From positions 1,985,680 to 2,049,679 of the forward strand of contig JABBOT010000036.1 of assembly GCA_016165875.1 (NCBI GenBank): a stretch of DNA of 64,000 bases, given 5' to 3'. Position 1 is the first letter of the stretch. Every line of letters begins with the position of its first letter. Shown one piece after another: positions 45,980 through 55,492 of the stretch. The notes below the pieces were generated by a model. That model was not told the origin of the DNA, did not search any database, and saw nothing but the letters and a program-made list of their open reading frames with translations. Both the position numbers and the translations under genes were made by a program. The stretch comes from Acanthopleura granulata (Eukaryota > Mollusca > Polyplacophora > Chitonida > Chitonidae).

Positions 45980-48900
45980 AACAAGTTTAGAGATAAAACG
46001 TGTTTGTAGTAAATGACTGCAACTGTTACACTGGTATGGGAAACGCGGCTGAACTCTGTGTGCTGATAAACGTTTTATGGTACAGCATATTGGGCAGATA
46101 AGCGCTATTAAAGTAATTTACGGCAGATTAGTAAATGGCTTGTGTTACCACTGTCATATAAGTGAAAAATTCCAAAACACGGCGGTAAATGACGGTGAGA
46201 TAAACAAATGAGAAAAAGGCTGGAAAAGTCACTTTTGATGTGGGTTATTAAATGGCAAACCGTTCTGCATGTTGGGGAAATAAAATACTATACTCATAAC
46301 ACAGCAGGCCGGCATAAATCTGTGTCAAATCGTCAGTCGCGTCAGACACGGCAGGCCGGTATAGATATGTGTCAATTCGTCAGTCCCGTCAGACACTGTT
46401 CTCAGCGGTTCTGACTGTATCCCATGACCAGATCACGCAACACTGTGTTCTCACGAGATTCCTGGTTAGCCCTTTGTGTTACAAAATTTTCCTTTCTTGG
46501 AATTAAGTCAGAAACTCTTTTTTTTGCGTATTTGCGTCACTCACACAAAGGGGTCGGGAGATCCTGGATCAAACCCGGGTCGGGTCATACCAAAGACTTT
46601 AAAAGTGGTGCTTGTTTCTGCTTGGCTTGGTGCTCAACGCTAAGAGGTTAGACCAAGGGAACAGAACTTGTCGGCCTCGTGTCAGTATAATTTTACTGGC
46701 TGGGGTGTCATATTTGGTGTCTTCGACATGATGTTCCATTGGCGGCAGCACTTGGGCGGCATGGGCTCGTTCTACCACAAGAAGACACTCAACATTTTAA
46801 TGACTCCTCGTCGTCATATGACTGAACAACTGGATACGACGTTAAACTCAAGAATGAATACATTCCCATCCATCCATCCAACCATCCATCCATCCGTCCA
46901 TCCACCCATCCATCCATCCACCCATCTGTCTATCCAACCATCCGTCCATTCACCCATCCGTTCATCCACACATCCGTCCATCCACCCATCCATCATTCAC
47001 CCATTAATTCATTCCTTCATACATTCATACATACGAACATACAAACATACATACATATATACATACATAAGTGGCTGAAATACAAGTCTGATAAATGGCT
47101 TCCCGGATGTCACATCTCCATCTCCAGCAGAACCGCGTTGCATAAGGGCTTTAATGAAGCTGTCATACAGCCTTTATTACAGGAATATCTACACCTCGAA
47201 CTTTCTGCCAAGTTGATTGCTTCCTTGCTATTAAATTTCTACTAATATATAGTAGCGCTGATTCAAGTACACACAGGACGTGTATAGGAGCCACATGCGG
47301 AAGTGCAGCCTTACTTCTGATCTGTGCTAATGTTGTACACGGTAACATTGCTTACAGATAAAGTGAAAAACTGAACCTTGTAAGGCTGGCTCTTCCACAA
47401 TAAGTTGCTTAATTCTCCGCGTCATATTTATATTTTGGCTTTTGTTTAGCGTCATCCACGAGAATTTCGTTCACACATGTGGTTGAGATCAACGTTAAGA
47501 ACACAGAAAACCTGTATTGCTGAGGTAGTAGTTCACCTGCCTGGACGTTTGGCAGTTGAAGTAGCTGGCATATTTGTGAATTCGCTATTGTAAGTGACCA
47601 AAGATTTCAGGGTTAATTTCGATGTTTCCGTGTTAAATGAAACACATGCAATTATACTCTCTTAAAACGCGAATGCTTCTTCTCCGATTCTAAATGGGGA
47701 GGTCCGCCAGCAGCCTACGGATGGGCGTGGGTTTCCCCCACGCTTTGCCTGCTTTCCTCTTACCATAATGCTGGCAACCGTCGTGCAAGTGAAATATTCT
47801 TGAGTACTGCGTAAAACACCAATCAAATAAATAAATATATAAAAAAATAAATAAATAAAGCAACGTTTCCTATTTCTTTTACAATGATAAAAGGTGGCAA
47901 GTGCTGTCAAATGTCATCCACAAATTTTGGTACATAGGCCACCTAATGATTTTGCAGGTTGTTACATAATGTTAGGTTACAGGATTTTTAACACTAATAT
48001 TACCCAACATAACATGTGAAATGTTTTAATCTGATATATAGTGTTGGATTACAACACTGTCCGAGTTATGTTTTTGTTAAGGGTTCAATTTCAACTTTAG
48101 AAAGTGTGAATGTTACGTTATAACTTCATTCCTTTCTTTACACCACTACCAAAATGTTGTGTATGATATTTTCAGTTATGTTATTTTATGATAGACTTCT
48201 TAAAGCCATAAATAACATTTTAGTTAGATGAGTGGGTAAATGAATGGAACATTACTGCCTTGTTTTTCCCCAGGGACACGGCCGGGCAGGAGAGATTCCG
48301 GACGATAACCACGGCTTATTACAGAGGAGCTATGGTATAGATATAAGCACAGCTATTTCTTCCTTACTTCGCTCCACCATTTCCTCTTTTGTTGTGCATA
48401 GAGGATGCAGTTCTGTCAAATTTAAATACACCATATATTATTTGAGCTATAGGGATGAAAGATCGACAACCGGAAGCGGTAGTTCTGTTCATTTTTCAGG
48501 ATAACGTCGTTTGTACAAGGCAAGCTTCGACATGTCACCTCATTTATGCTGCTCGTCATATATACGGGTCAAGCTTCACTGTGCCATATATTATGACATT
48601 AAATGATATTGTACGTTGTATATAATGTGCCCGGCTTCATAAGGCAACTTACGTGAAGTTACAAAGTGTCAAGTGGTACTTAATTTGTGACAACGATAAC
48701 AAAACACATAACGAAATCATCACAGAAATTTTTTCTTTTATATTTTGACCAATTAGGATTCTATTTTGACTTCATACTGAATTTTGTCTTGTGTTCGCAA
48801 TAACATATTAATGCTCGGGCTCGTGTAACCTAGTACCTAGCATAATCCCCCCCCCCCACCTGCAATCTCTCTCCTGGCTGTATACCGCCAGTTAAACACG

Positions 48901-51402
48901 TGAAATCTACGTAAACGACGTGTTTGTCCTGGTATTTTGCAGGGTATTTTGCTGGTGTACGACATAACCAGCGAGAAGAGTTTTGACGATATAAAGGAGT
49001 GGATGGCAAACATTGAGGAGGTGAGATAACATTACAGTGGTAATTTGATGAATGCCAGTCCCTCAGATAAGCACTGCCAATATGTTACACTCAGGAACAG
49101 GTAGAATATCCTGACTCAGCCTCCGTTTGCAACACTTTTCTTTGGACCAAGAATGACTGGAAGAAAAATACGGCTGGCAGCAATTAAAGTCTAGTTGCAT
49201 GCTGCTCCAACTAGATCCTTATGTCTTTGAAATGTTTAAAGGTTAAAATAAAATGTAATTTAGGATGGTAAAGTTCGGCAGTTGACTTGCATTGATAACC
49301 CTGTGGAGCACAAATAGCCTAATTTATTTATTTATTTTGTTGGTGTTTTTCGCCGTTTTCAAGAATATTTCATTCATATCGGTATTGCGGTGAGAAGAAA
49401 ATGGGCACAGGCCATCCGCAGGTTGCTGGCAGACCTTTCCCCTTACGGCCGGAGACGAGGCCAGCATGAGGTGAACTTGACCTCATAGCTACTGCATTGG
49501 TGAGAGACACCTGGGTTATTACGCGGAGAGGTGTGGATAAGATATACAAGAGGCTTGCTTGTGGGGAGGTCATGGTGTGCTCTTGGCGAACTTCTAGAGT
49601 ATTTGTGGCTAGTTAGTTGTGTGCTAGTCGCAAGTTTGCGGTGTAACGCTCAGTCCCGCTCGGTCTTGTTCATAAAGTTGTAAACGTAGCCTAATGAGTC
49701 CAAAATGGCGGCTTAACAAACTTGAAGGAGAGTAATGAACAAGGTAACGGTTAGAGAAAATTGAACCGGCTAATGCTATAAGGGATTGACGATGGCCATC
49801 ACTCGTTGGAAAATGTAAGAGCAGTTAGGCCTACATATCTGCGTGATATATGTTGGAGGCATCATTTTTCAGCTCATTCTGCATATTCACATTTCGGGGG
49901 TGACTTAAGGCTAATGTTTTTCAGTTACTTACCAACGTACATAAATAATTTATGAGAACAGAATTAAACACAGCCAAATTCATAAATGGATCAATAAATA
50001 AAGACTTATTTGTCGCCGTGGTGTAAATCCTTGATATATTTTACGTCAGTATGACCAGTCGACTCATGTGGGTACAAAAGCATAGTCCAAGAGCCGAACA
50101 TTTTTGGCACAAAGTCCAATGGCCAAATAAACAGTAAAATCTCCCCAAATATACTGCACAGCTTCCTGAGGGCTGTGTTCATATGCTGGTGATTTTCTTT
50201 CTTCTCCAGCACGCGGCGGATGGCGTGGAGAAAATGATCCTAGGGAACAAATGTGACATGGACGAGAAACGGAAAGTGGCCAAAGAGAGAGGGACGCGGG
50301 TGAGTATGCCTTTTACATATTTGGGACACAGAGAGACCGATGGATTGACTTACTGATTGTCAGCTTGACTGACTGTTTCTTGTCTGAAAATGGAAATGAA
50401 ATTTGCACACAGAGCTCGAGGAATTATTCGACTGTGGATATTAGAATTCAGCGTCGATGTCGCATATACTTCATGTCTAAAACTAAAACAATCGGCTATG
50501 GGATTAAGTGCTGTAGGGTCCATACAAGTGTTGTGGGGTCCATGCAAGTGCTGTGGGGCCCATACAAGTGCTGTGGTCTCCATACAAGTACACCAGACAG
50601 TTGAGGGCGTGATCTCTATTGGCTTTTCTGATTAGTTCAATTTTGATAACGTTGTAATAAAAGGCCCTTTTGCCTTCTGCACACGGCACTAGACTAAGCG
50701 TTCACTTTGTAGCGATGTTTCCCCTTCATCATTATAAGGGATCAGCGTAGCTTTCACAAGAATTTCGCTTTGCTTTGTGCTGCGTGTGTCGATGTTTTGG
50801 TTGTGGATGTATTGTCAGATTTAAAGCAAGATTTGAAATACACGTGTGAGCAAAGTTTAAAATTCTCCATTTATTTAATTCAGTGTCCTATTTTTTTGTT
50901 TTGTTTCACAGCTGGCCATCAATTATGGGGTGAAGTTTACAGAAACAAGCGCAAAGAACAACGTTAACATAGACGAGGCATTCACAATGTTAACCAAAGA
51001 CATCAAACGAAAACTGGACAGACAAACCATGGTGGGCGAATTACCTCCCTTCTTGTATCTTTACATCGCCTAATTTGATTTTGATGATTTCCTGTGTGTG
51101 GAGAATTGTTCGTTGTACGAAAGGAACGATTTAATCTCTGTTAAAGATTGTTTTAATGTATCTTTTTTTACATAAAATAGTTTTCCATAACCCAACACAA
51201 AAATCCAGTATCCAGTGTCTCTTTCTTACCATAGCATTTTCACTGAATTGTTTATTTTTTTTCATTCAGCGTTAAGGTGTATACTTAAGGTGTATCACAC
51301 TGTGATATTTTGTTCCAGATTGGGTCTGGGGAACAGTTTGAGGATAGTATAAGACTGAAGTCACCAATCTCCAAAAAGTCAAAGTGCGCCTGCTCCAGAT
51401 GA
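31316..51402 (+). CDS. Rab8/Rab10/Rab13-group small GTPase, 7 exons, 208 aa
   Basis: CDS exons 31316-31448, 42553-42613, 48274-48334, 48943-49020, 50210-50299, 50912-51031, 51319-51402; total 627 bp with all GT-AG phases closing. Nucleotide-binding motifs: GDSGVGKT (18-25), switch I ITTIG with Thr43, WDTAGQE (65-71), NKCD (124-127), ETSAK (152-156). Rab signatures: IGIDFK (44-49), KLQIW (61-65), [15 protein letters not shown] (72-86), [11 protein letters not shown] (89-99). The body is closest to Rab8/10/13, which direct Golgi-to-plasma-membrane and endosomal transport; I cannot place it in one of the three. The C-terminus KKSKCACSR has Cys204 and Cys206 but ends in two extra residues, unlike the usual CC, CXC, CCXX or CAAX ends. 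Intron 1 (11.1 kb) and intron 2 (5.7 kb) hold most of the repeats. Confidence 0.94.
31578..31720 (+). mobile_element. SINE (family A), 5'-truncated, in Rab intron 1
   Basis: Body from CCCGGCCGTACACGTGGGTA through CAGTTTCCTCCCAACATAAT and GAATATCCTTGAGTACAGTT. The tail is diverged. Confidence 0.8.
31721..32411. other. Rab intron 1, unassigned
   Basis: AT-rich intronic sequence with short TA runs (about 32270-32285); nothing else named. Confidence 0.35.
32412..32530 (+). mobile_element. SINE (family A), truncated with internal deletion
   Basis: TTACGTGGGGAGGTCCGCCA, then GGGTTTCCCCGGGGCTTTGC joined directly to CGTATAAGTGAAATATTCTT. The stretch with CCTCCCACCATAATGCTG is missing. Confidence 0.8.
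32531..33251. other. Rab intron 1, unassigned
   Basis: No feature recognised. Confidence 0.35.
33252..33425 (+). mobile_element. SINE tail remnant followed by degenerate (AATC)n
   Basis: GTGGAAGTGAAACGTTCTTG and GTCATAAAACATCAATCAAT resemble the SINE tail. The following 33300-33422 is a drifted CAAT/CAGT tetranucleotide repeat, probably grown from the tail. Confidence 0.55.
33426..34744. other. Rab intron 1, unassigned
   Basis: 33545-33660 has short inverted and repeated pieces (CCACAATGTATCAG against CTGATACACACTCATTGTGG; repeated CGTACACA). An 81-codon frame at 34455-34700 looks protein-like but matches nothing I know. Confidence 0.35.
34745..35432 (+). repeat. 43-bp minisatellite in Rab intron 1, about 16 copies, with CRE and AATAAA in most units
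   Basis: The unit runs AAGATCACAGTATGTGGAGG / CTCACAGTATGACGTCACAA / TAA. Nine units keep the perfect palindrome TGACGTCA (first 34789-34796, last 35420-35427). Others read TGACGCCA (three), TGACGTCG, TGACGTGA or TGGCGTCA. About twelve units also carry AATAAA in the gene's sense orientation. The array lies about 3.4 kb inside intron 1. Confidence 0.95.
35433..36059. other. Rab intron 1, unassigned
   Basis: No feature recognised. Confidence 0.35.
36060..36296 (+). mobile_element. SINE (family A), head damaged, otherwise complete
   Basis: GGCGCAGCGCAGTGACCCAG, box-B-like GTCACTGTGAGTTAAAGTCC, CTGGTCGTACGTGGAAAGGT, then a C12 run and GAGTATGGCGTAAAACACCA. Confidence 0.85.
36297..37010. other. 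Rab intron 1, unassigned
   Basis: No feature recognised; small open frames are unsupported. Confidence 0.35.
37011..37080. repeat. Short tandem repeat, about 31 bp, 2.3 copies
   Basis: GTCACACGC(G/A)AAAGAGTG with GCTG.TCCCAGG spacers. Confidence 0.75.
37612..37722 (-). mobile_element. SINE tail fragment (family A)
   Basis: On the minus strand CACCATAATGCTGGCTGTCC, then GAGTTTGGCGTAAAACACCA, ending in AAGCAAATG. Confidence 0.8.
37723..38458. other. Rab intron 1, unassigned
   Basis: No feature recognised beyond three short GTTGTACAT(G/T)TTAAAACT repeats at about 38170-38220. Confidence 0.35.
38459..38556 (-). mobile_element. SINE head fragment (family A)
   Basis: On the minus strand GGGCGTCCGTGGCCAAGAGG, GCGCGCTGGTGTGGGG, then box-B-like CGCTGTGGGCTCCATTCCAG. 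No tail. Confidence 0.75.
38557..39386. other. Rab intron 1, unassigned
   Basis: Short TGTGTACATACTGTCA repeats at about 38765-38835; nothing else named. Confidence 0.35.
39387..39411 (+). other. G-rich tract, possible G-quadruplex
   Basis: Four G-runs of four to six within about 25 bases on the coding strand of Rab intron 1. Confidence 0.6.
39412..40311. other. Rab intron 1, unassigned
   Basis: No feature recognised. Confidence 0.35.
40312..40745. repeat. 37-bp minisatellite, about 6 copies, split by a SINE
   Basis: The unit contains TAGTGTACTGACATCAGACA and TGACACCCACCCAGTTA. Four copies lie at 40312-40455 and about two more at 40640-40745, with a SINE head between. Confidence 0.88.
40489..40638 (+). 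mobile_element. SINE (family A), 3'-truncated, inside the 37-bp array
   Basis: Head GGGCCTCCGTGGGTCAGTTG, box-B-like GTCGCTGTGAGTTGAAGTCC, body to AGCAGCCTACAGATGGAC, where it joins ACAAACATGACACC of the array. The tail is absent, unlike the usual 5' truncation. Confidence 0.85.
40746..42098. other. Rab intron 1, unassigned
   Basis: Homopolymer C (about 41232) and A-rich runs (41690-41740). Two minus-strand frames (41081-41506 and 41754-41984) look protein-like in places but match nothing I recognise. Confidence 0.35.
42099..42220 (-). mobile_element. SINE (family A) with internal deletion
   Basis: On the minus strand box-B-like GGTCGCTGTGAGTTCAAGTC joins directly to the tail half (GGTTTCCTGACATCATAATG, then GAGTACGCAATAAATTTGCA). 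About 70 body bases are missing. Confidence 0.8.
42553..42613 (+). CDS. Rab exon 2
   Basis: Acceptor TGTGTTTTTCAG, donor GTAAAT. Encodes [19 protein letters not shown] and two bases of Trp65; covers RabF1 and RabF2. Confidence 0.94.
42614..43072. other. Rab intron 2, unassigned 5' part
   Basis: No feature recognised. Confidence 0.35.
43073..43465. repeat. 49-bp minisatellite in Rab intron 2, 8 copies
   Basis: The unit runs GCGGGCATCCTGGCCCTAGG / ATACAAGGAGGCTCGGCTCA / TGTTACGCC. The main variant is GACCCGAGG for GGCCCTAGG. The sequence after the array (43466-43560) holds a few related GGC(C/T)CGACCATACG pieces. Confidence 0.93.
43466..44904. other. Rab intron 2, unassigned
   Basis: Two short CATACGCCGA/GATGGCCGGATG similarity blocks (about 43480-43570 and 44280-44430) suggest an old duplication. 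No gene. Confidence 0.35.
44905..45187. repeat. 31-bp minisatellite, about 9 copies
   Basis: The unit is GCGTAGTCAGACGTGTGTGT followed by ATGTAGCTCTT. One unit has an extra GTGT. Confidence 0.93.
45374..45705. repeat. 31-bp minisatellite, about 11 copies
   Basis: Unit GTGCGTGACAGATGACAAGC then TCACAGTACAC. Sub-types GTACGTGAC(T/A)GTTGACAAGC and GCACGTGACAGTTG alternate, making CACGTG or ACATGT palindromes at the joins. A SINE is inserted directly at its high-coordinate end. Confidence 0.92.
45714..45941 (+). mobile_element. SINE (family A) with internal deletion and A-rich tail
   Basis: Head GGCCTCAGTGGCTCAGTTGA, box-B-like GGTCGCTGTGAGTTC joined to CTGAGGATGGTTGTGG, then GAGTACGGCG-type tail and (TAAC/TAAA)n. 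Confidence 0.85.
45942..45981. repeat. (GAAA)n microsatellite from a SINE tail
   Basis: About ten GAAA steps directly after the SINE's AAATAAA tail. Confidence 0.95.
45982..46550. other. Rab intron 2, unassigned
   Basis: Two copies of CAGCAGGCCGGCATAAATCT/GGCAGGCCGGTATAGATATG with GTGTCAA.TCGTCAGTC (about 46300-46395) form a short direct repeat. Confidence 0.4.
46551..46858 (+). mobile_element. SINE, second family (family B), 5'-truncated
   Basis: Begins within a box-B-like GGATCAAACCCGGGTCGGGT. Next come ATACCAAAGACTTTAAAAGT and a long conserved body (CAGTATAATTTTACTGGCTG, GGGTGTCATATTTGGTGTCT), then a 3' part CTCCTCGTCGTCATATGACT and CGACGTTAAACTCAAG. The end matches the minus-strand copy at 61,979. 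Confidence 0.8.
46861..47070. repeat. (ATCC)n and (CATA)n microsatellite at the 3' end of SINE B
   Basis: CCATCCAT steps to about 46996, then CATTCATACATACGAACA-type steps to 47069. Probably expanded from the SINE tail. Confidence 0.93.
47071..47693. other. Rab intron 2, unassigned
   Basis: No feature recognised. Confidence 0.35.
47694..47860 (+). mobile_element. SINE (family A), 5'-truncated
   Basis: GGGGAGGTCCGCCAGCAGCC, CCATAATGCTGGCAACCGTC, GAGTACTGCGTAAAACACCA and an AAATAAATA tail. Confidence 0.88.
48274..48334 (+). CDS. Rab exon 3 (switch II)
   Basis: Acceptor TTTTTCCCCAG, donor GTATAG. Encodes the last base of Trp65 and [20 protein letters not shown] (66-85). Confidence 0.94.
48335..48942. 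other. Rab intron 3
   Basis: 608 bp, no repeats apart from a C-run at about 48847. Confidence 0.5.
48943..49020 (+). CDS. Rab exon 4
   Basis: Acceptor GGTATTTTGCAG, donor GTGAGA. Encodes [20 protein letters not shown] and MANIEE (86-111). Confidence 0.94.
49322..49530 (-). mobile_element. SINE (family A) in Rab intron 4
   Basis: On the minus strand a head-side CGTAATAACCCAGGTGTCTC, then AATGCAGTAGCTATGAGGTC, CGGCCGTAAGGGGAAAGGTC, and a tail GAAAACGGCGAAAAACACCA with AAATAAATAAATAAA. Confidence 0.85.
49531..50209. other. Rab intron 4, remainder
   Basis: No feature recognised. Confidence 0.35.
50210..50299 (+). CDS. Rab exon 5 (NKCD)
   Basis: Acceptor TTCTTCTCCAG, donor GTGAGT. Encodes [20 protein letters not shown] and [10 protein letters not shown] (112-141). 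Confidence 0.94.
50505..50592. repeat. 20-bp tandem repeat in Rab intron 5, about 4 copies
   Basis: Unit AAGTGCTGTGGGGTCCATAC. Confidence 0.9.
50593..50911. other. Rab intron 5, remainder
   Basis: No feature recognised. Confidence 0.35.
50912..51031 (+). CDS. Rab exon 6 (ETSAK)
   Basis: Acceptor TTTTGTTTCACAG, donor GTGGGC. Encodes residues 142-181 ([20 protein letters not shown] and the following helix to DRQTM). Confidence 0.94.
51319..51402 (+). CDS. Rab exon 7 (hypervariable tail)
   Basis: Acceptor ATATTTTGTTCCAG. Encodes [20 protein letters not shown] and SKCACSR, then TGA. Followed at once by a C-run (51404-51413). Confidence 0.9.
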   Translation: MGSGEQFEDSIRLKSPISKKSKCACSR

Positions 51403-51599
51403 CCCCCCCCCCCCATCCCCCCACCATGTTCTAGAGCCTTATTACACAAGTACCACGTCTAGAGCCTCAACAGAACACGGCCGTCATGTTGGAATATATG
51501 AGACGAAATTTAGCAGTTTGTCAGATTGTGTGGATTTGGAAAACATGGAGACTTCGCCTGACAGCGCAAATGGTCTGTTTAGAAGATAACCCAGGAAGG

Positions 51600-51605
51600 A
51601 ATAAA
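51600..51605 (+). terminator. Candidate polyadenylation signal of the Rab gene
   Basis: AATAAA about 200 bp past the stop codon. A further AATAAA lies at about 54448. Confidence 0.45.
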
Positions 51606-51743
51606 GTAGTTTATTACAGGTTTAACAGAACATAGAGTCAACACTGTTAGGCGGACAGTGGAGATAGGATTTCCCAGGTTAAAGGGTCAGCATTGATCAG
51701 GCTTTGATAAATGTGCTATGCCAAAAACTCAACCGGCAATATG

Positions 51744-51850
51744 CATTGCCTGGGCTACGCATTGCCTGGACTACGCATTGCCTGGACTATGCATTACCTG
51801 GACTATGGATTGCCTGGACTACACATTGCCTGGACTACGCATTGACTGGA
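51744..51850. repeat. 16-bp tandem repeat, about 6.5 copies
   Basis: Unit GCCTGGACTACGCATT with single changes. Confidence 0.92.
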
Positions 51851-52589
51851 CCCTCTCAAACAGCAGCCATTCATTACTGAAACGCTCAATACGATCCTGG
51901 ACCAAGCGAGTCCGAAGTATTTCACGGCTATTCGTATCTTAATCCATGATCATTGGTGTAGATTTTACACCTTGAACCTGGAAATGCTTTAGACGGAATC
52001 CCAGGGTAATCCCAGGGTAATCCCAAAGTAATCCCACTGTAATCCACAACAAAATCTTGATTTCAGTTTACAGTTTAGGCGTATTGTGTTAATTATGTTT
52101 AGTTGTTAAGGGCTTAACATTGGTGTCAACTGACACAAGTTTCAAGGTATCTTTTATCCTGTCTCTGTAACCTCGCCCTGTGTTCAAGTGTTAACGGAAA
52201 ACTCAGATAAACCGTTAAATGTAAAGACGCTAACAGAGCGTGGTGAAATGTTTCCAGTACTTCTCTTCAGTTGTTCTCTTTAGAGTGATGGTTTGTAGCA
52301 ATTTGATGACATGGTAGCATATGGAGGTCACACCTTGTCATCACATTTTTATCGGCTACAAATCTGTTTCAAATTTCGGAATTTATTTTTATATATCCTC
52401 AAAACAACTAGAGCCAGTCTTTGGTGTTTTAGGGAAATGTCTTTACTTTTTGACTGTCTCAAAAAAGTATTTCTGTGTGATTGCAGGCCTATTCAATTTC
52501 AAAATGGCGCACAAAAGTGATCATAATTGAACAGTCATTCAAAATGAGTATTTTAAAACTTGTTCTGTAGATAATTTCCCGGTGAAGTA
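51851..52589. other. Unassigned downstream sequence
   Basis: A short run of AATCCCAGGGT-type 12-mers at about 51998-52045. Otherwise nothing seen. Confidence 0.35.
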
Positions 52590-53635
52590 AGGCAGTTGAA
52601 GTAGTGAGGCAGGAGAGGAAGTGAGGCAAGTGAAGTACTGATGTAGTAGTGAAACAGGAGACAAGTGAGGCAGATGAAGTAGTGAGGCAGGGCAAGAAGT
52701 GAGGCAGATGAAGTAGTGAGGCAGGGCAAGAAGCGAGACAGTTTGAGTAGTGAGGCAGATGAAGTGAGGCAGTGGAAGTAGGGAGGCAGGTAAAGAAGTG
52801 AGGCAGATGAAGTAGTGAGGCAGGTGAAGTAGTGAGGCAGGGCAAGAAGCGAGACAGTTTAAGTAGTGAGGCAGATGAAGTCAGGCAGTGGAAGTAGGGA
52901 GGCAGATGACGTAGTGAGGCAGGGCAAGAAGTGAGGCAGGTGAAGGCAGATGAAGTAGTGAGGCAGGGCAAGAAGTGAGGCAGGTGAAGAAGTGAGGCAG
53001 GTGAAGTGAGGCAGATGAAGTGAGGTAGTGGAAGTAGGCAGGGCAAGAAGTGAGGCAGATGAAGTAGTGAGGCAGGACAAGTAGTGAGGCAGATGAAGTG
53101 AGGCAGATGAAGTGAGGCAGTGGAAATAGTGAGGCAGGGCAAGTAGTGAGGCAGGTCAAGAAGCGAGACAGTTTAAGTAGTGAGACAGGTCAAGAAGTGA
53201 GGCAGAGCAAGAAGTGAGGCAGATGAAATAGTGAGCCAGGGGAAGCAGTGAGGCAGAGCAAGTAGTGAGACAGATGAAGTAGTGAACCAGGTGAAGTAGT
53301 GAGGCAGATGAAGTAGTGAGCCAGGGGAAGTAGTGAGGCAGATCAAGAAGTGAGGCAGGTGAAGAAGTGAGGCAGGTGAAGTGGTGAGGCAGGTCAAGAA
53401 GTGAGGCAGATGAAGTAGTGAGGCAGGTGAAGTAGTGAGGCAGGTGAAGAAGTGAGGCAGAGCAAGAAGTGAGGCAGTTGAAGAAGTGAGGCAGTGGAAG
53501 TAGTGAGGCAGAGCAAGAAGTGAGCAGAGCAAGAAGTGAGGCAGGTCAAGAAGTAAGGCAGGTCAAGAAGTAAGGCAGGTGAAGCAGTGAGGCAGGCCAG
53601 GAAGTGAGGCAGATGAAGTAGTGAGGCGGGAGAGG
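52590..53635. repeat. Short-unit minisatellite (14-17 bp), about 65 copies
   Basis: Alternating AGTGAGGCAGATGAAGT, AGTGAGGCAGGGCAAGA and AGTGAGGCAGGTGAAGA units, purine-rich on the plus strand for more than 1 kb. Leu/Pro/Ser/Cys-rich minus-strand frames (up to 217 codons) are artefacts of the unit. Confidence 0.95.
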
Positions 53636-53844
53636 GAAGAGTCCAAATTGCTGACATGTCCGGCCACTGACGCAACAGAAGTTCTTTAAGAGATATATAA
53701 TATATCTCAACAATACATGCAACAGTTTTTGTTTTTTGGAATGGCTTTTGTAACTTCCGTTACCATAATGGTCGATAGTTAACTCGGGTTTCGCGATTAA
53801 GCAAAATTTCGGGTCGCTACGAATCGTTCGGAGGCATTAAAGTT

Positions 53845-54275
53845 AGCCATATGTGGACTACAGTATCAAGGTTTGCCTCGTGTGTACTATAGACTGTATC
53901 AGAGTTTGCCATATGTGTATAACAGTGTCAAAGCTTGCCTCGTGTTTACTGTAGACTGTATCAGAGTTTGCCATATATGTACTACAGTGTCAAAGCTTGC
54001 CTCGTGTGTACTATAGTATTAGAGCTTGCCTCGTGTGTGCTGTAGACTGTATCAGAGTTTGCCATATGTGTACTACAGTGTCAAAGCTTGCCTCGTGTGT
54101 ACTATAGTATTAGAGCTTGCCTCGTGTGTACTAAATTATCAGAGCTTGCCTCGTGTGTACCATAGTATTAGAGCTTGCCTCTTGTGTGCCATAAACTCAA
54201 AGCTTGCCCCTCGGGGTTCTAAGGTATCAAAGTTTGCCGCGTGTGTACTACAGTATCAAAACTTGCCTCATGTAC
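53845..54275. repeat. Tandem repeat, 27-30 bp unit, about 15 copies
   Basis: AGAGCTTGCCTCGTGTGTAC then TATAGTATT, alternating with GAGTTTGCCATATGTGTACT variants in the low-coordinate half. Confidence 0.9.
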
Positions 54276-55210
54276 AGTTTATTCTCTCAGCCACGTCTTC
54301 CCTCAGATATCTGGAATCAGTATCAGCCTATCTGTTTGTGATCTGTTTATACATTTATAGTCTTGCCTTGTGAATATATATCTTTCCACTCTGTAAGTTA
54401 ACACGTTTTGTTATGGGTAAAGCATGATGATGTATGGTCCACATTGAAATAAAACAACCGTCTAATTATACATAATACCAAAGTATTATACTGAAATTTG
54501 ACCCAGCAGAAGGGAACACCAATACACTGGCAAATGTAAACTATTTTGCATAGAAATAAATATTTTAATTTCCACTATTGCTATGCGACATGTATGGTGT
54601 CATGGATATAACATCTTATTTTGAAGAGTTTTTTGATCTTCATTTTTTTAATTGTTGTATATTTATACTTCTTCCGATGAACAGAAGGAATCGATAAAGG
54701 GTGTATTTTGGGCGCTTTACCACTTTTATCCCTTGCATTTCATTTACTTTACTTTACTCTCTGTTAAAAGCCTTGGCTTTTGTTTCCTGTCCACGGCACA
54801 CCCTTGTAGAAACACGGTGTTGCTGCGGAAGGGTACGTGAAATAGTCCAAGAGTGTTGGTCTAATCGTCCAAGATATAGATTCATATTATCAAAGTATAT
54901 GAATCCAGTAACATGATGATCTGTGTTCATGAGCCGGTGGTCCGTTAAGCTCAGTGCACGTCTTCCTTGGCTGGCGAACAGCGAAGTGACTGGTAAATCT
55001 GTTTTATAGGCTCGGTACTCATGTAAAGACTTCACCTATATGGGTAGACGTGTACATTTTTTTTTATTATTATAAAAGTTGATCATGCCATAAATAAATA
55101 AATAAGCGAGATATGACTACACTTGACGCTTAAATCTGTACCACATGACCATATATTTTGGACGACTTGATCAGTTTTTTTTTTGTTTGTTTTTGGAAAC
55201 TTCAACATTC
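54276..55210. other. Unassigned stretch
   Basis: No gene or repeat recognised. Confidence 0.35.
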
Positions 55211-55492
55211 AGGGACGATTTTTCGTAAACCATTTTGCCCTTGGACGATTTTGTCTGAGGACGATTTTGCCATTGTGAGATTTTATTCTGGGGCGATTTT
55301 GCTCGTGGACGATTTTGCACCTGGCCGATTTTGGACGATTTTGCCCTTGGACGATTTTGTCTTAGGACGATTTTTGCCATTGGGCGATTTTACTCTGGGG
55401 CGATTTTGTTCTTGGGCAATATTGCCCTTGGGTGACTTTTTCCATAGACGATTTTGTCCCAGGGCGATTCAATTCTTGGTCGATTTGACCGG
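55211..55492. repeat. 17-bp tandem repeat, about 16 copies, drifting
   Basis: Unit GGACGATTTTGCCCTTG; later units change GGACGA to GGGCGA. Open on both strands (an artefact). Confidence 0.9.

Noticed and set aside
52489..53675. Leu/Pro/Ser-rich minus-strand frames up to 217 codons
   Set aside because: Produced by the purine-rich short-unit minisatellite; several overlapping frames are open together.
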